This document shows, in pieces, positions 63,965 to 64,000 of a stretch of 64,000 nt of DNA. The notes beneath the pieces are model-generated. The model was given only the letters and a program-made list of their open reading frames with translations. It was not told the origin of the DNA and ran no database searches. The position numbers and the translations under genes are program-made. The DNA comes from Gymnothorax reevesii (taxonomy: Eukaryota; Chordata; Actinopteri; Anguilliformes; Muraenidae). Positions within the stretch are counted from its first letter, which is position 1; every line of letters starts with the position of its first letter. The stretch lies in contig CM056574.1 of NCBI GenBank assembly GCA_029721435.1, positions 7,060,001 through 7,124,000 of the forward strand. Reading direction: 5' to 3'.

Positions 63965-64000
63965 GTGGGTGTGTAAGGCGGCGTTTGCATTTCCACGTGA

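Overview
The window is nuclear DNA from a ray-finned (teleost-type) fish. The evidence is vertebrate genes split by GT-AG introns, a eukaryotic tRNA gene with A and B boxes, and a dense, nested load of typical fish transposons (Gmr1-like and BEL LTR elements, L2-, L1- and CR1-type LINEs, Tc1-like, hAT, PIF/Harbinger and TTAA-target DNA transposons). There is no operon structure and no prokaryotic feature. Most long open frames belong to transposable elements. The only host protein-coding genes I can support are trpc3 and a pi-class glutathione S-transferase.

Region 1 (about 1-25.3 kb, + strand): the 3' two thirds of trpc3, eight coding exons from transmembrane segment S1 to the stop codon at 24671-24673, followed by a 3' UTR with a poly(A) signal at 25292. 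All exon phases agree. The introns before the second and third exons listed here contain minisatellites (37-bp and 45-bp units) whose units copy the adjoining 3' splice junction, including the first bases of the exon. The 37-bp array was then invaded by a hAT-type MITE and by an 8-kb Gmr1-like LTR retrotransposon (copy A, minus strand). Copy A was itself invaded by a MITE, a GGACGG-type repeat and an L1-like LINE.

Region 2 (25.3-30.5 kb): a diverged direct repeat, a MITE with GGGGTAAAACGG-type motifs, an intact-looking tRNA-Pro(TGG) gene, and a TTAA-flanked DNA transposon.

Region 3 (30.5-45.5 kb): LINE country. An older CR1/L2-type LINE survives as pieces at 30.5 kb and 40.3 kb. Between them lie a trimeric repeat, a 1.86-kb near-perfect tandem duplication, and an L2-type LINE whose endonuclease region carries eleven copies of a 46-bp repeat. 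A decayed PIF/Harbinger transposon and another LINE fragment follow.

Region 4 (44.8-53 kb): a BEL/Pao retrotransposon on the minus strand (gag-PR-RT-RH-IN order), with a solo LTR of the Gmr1-B family inserted in its presumed 5' LTR.

Region 5 (53.6-61.2 kb): a Tc1-like transposon with a frameshifted transposase. Its left terminal repeat is split by a young, almost intact Gmr1-like element (copy B, + strand). Both Gmr1-like copies carry integrase before reverse transcriptase, the reverse of ordinary Ty3/Gypsy order. The primer binding site of copy B is an exact complement of the 3' end of the tRNA-Pro gene at 28.3 kb.

Region 6 (62.2-64 kb): the start of a pi-class glutathione S-transferase gene (gstp1-like), with an antioxidant-response-element match, a TATA box, a short non-coding first exon ending in A, and a second exon beginning with TG, so the start codon is split by intron 1. 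The gene continues beyond the window.
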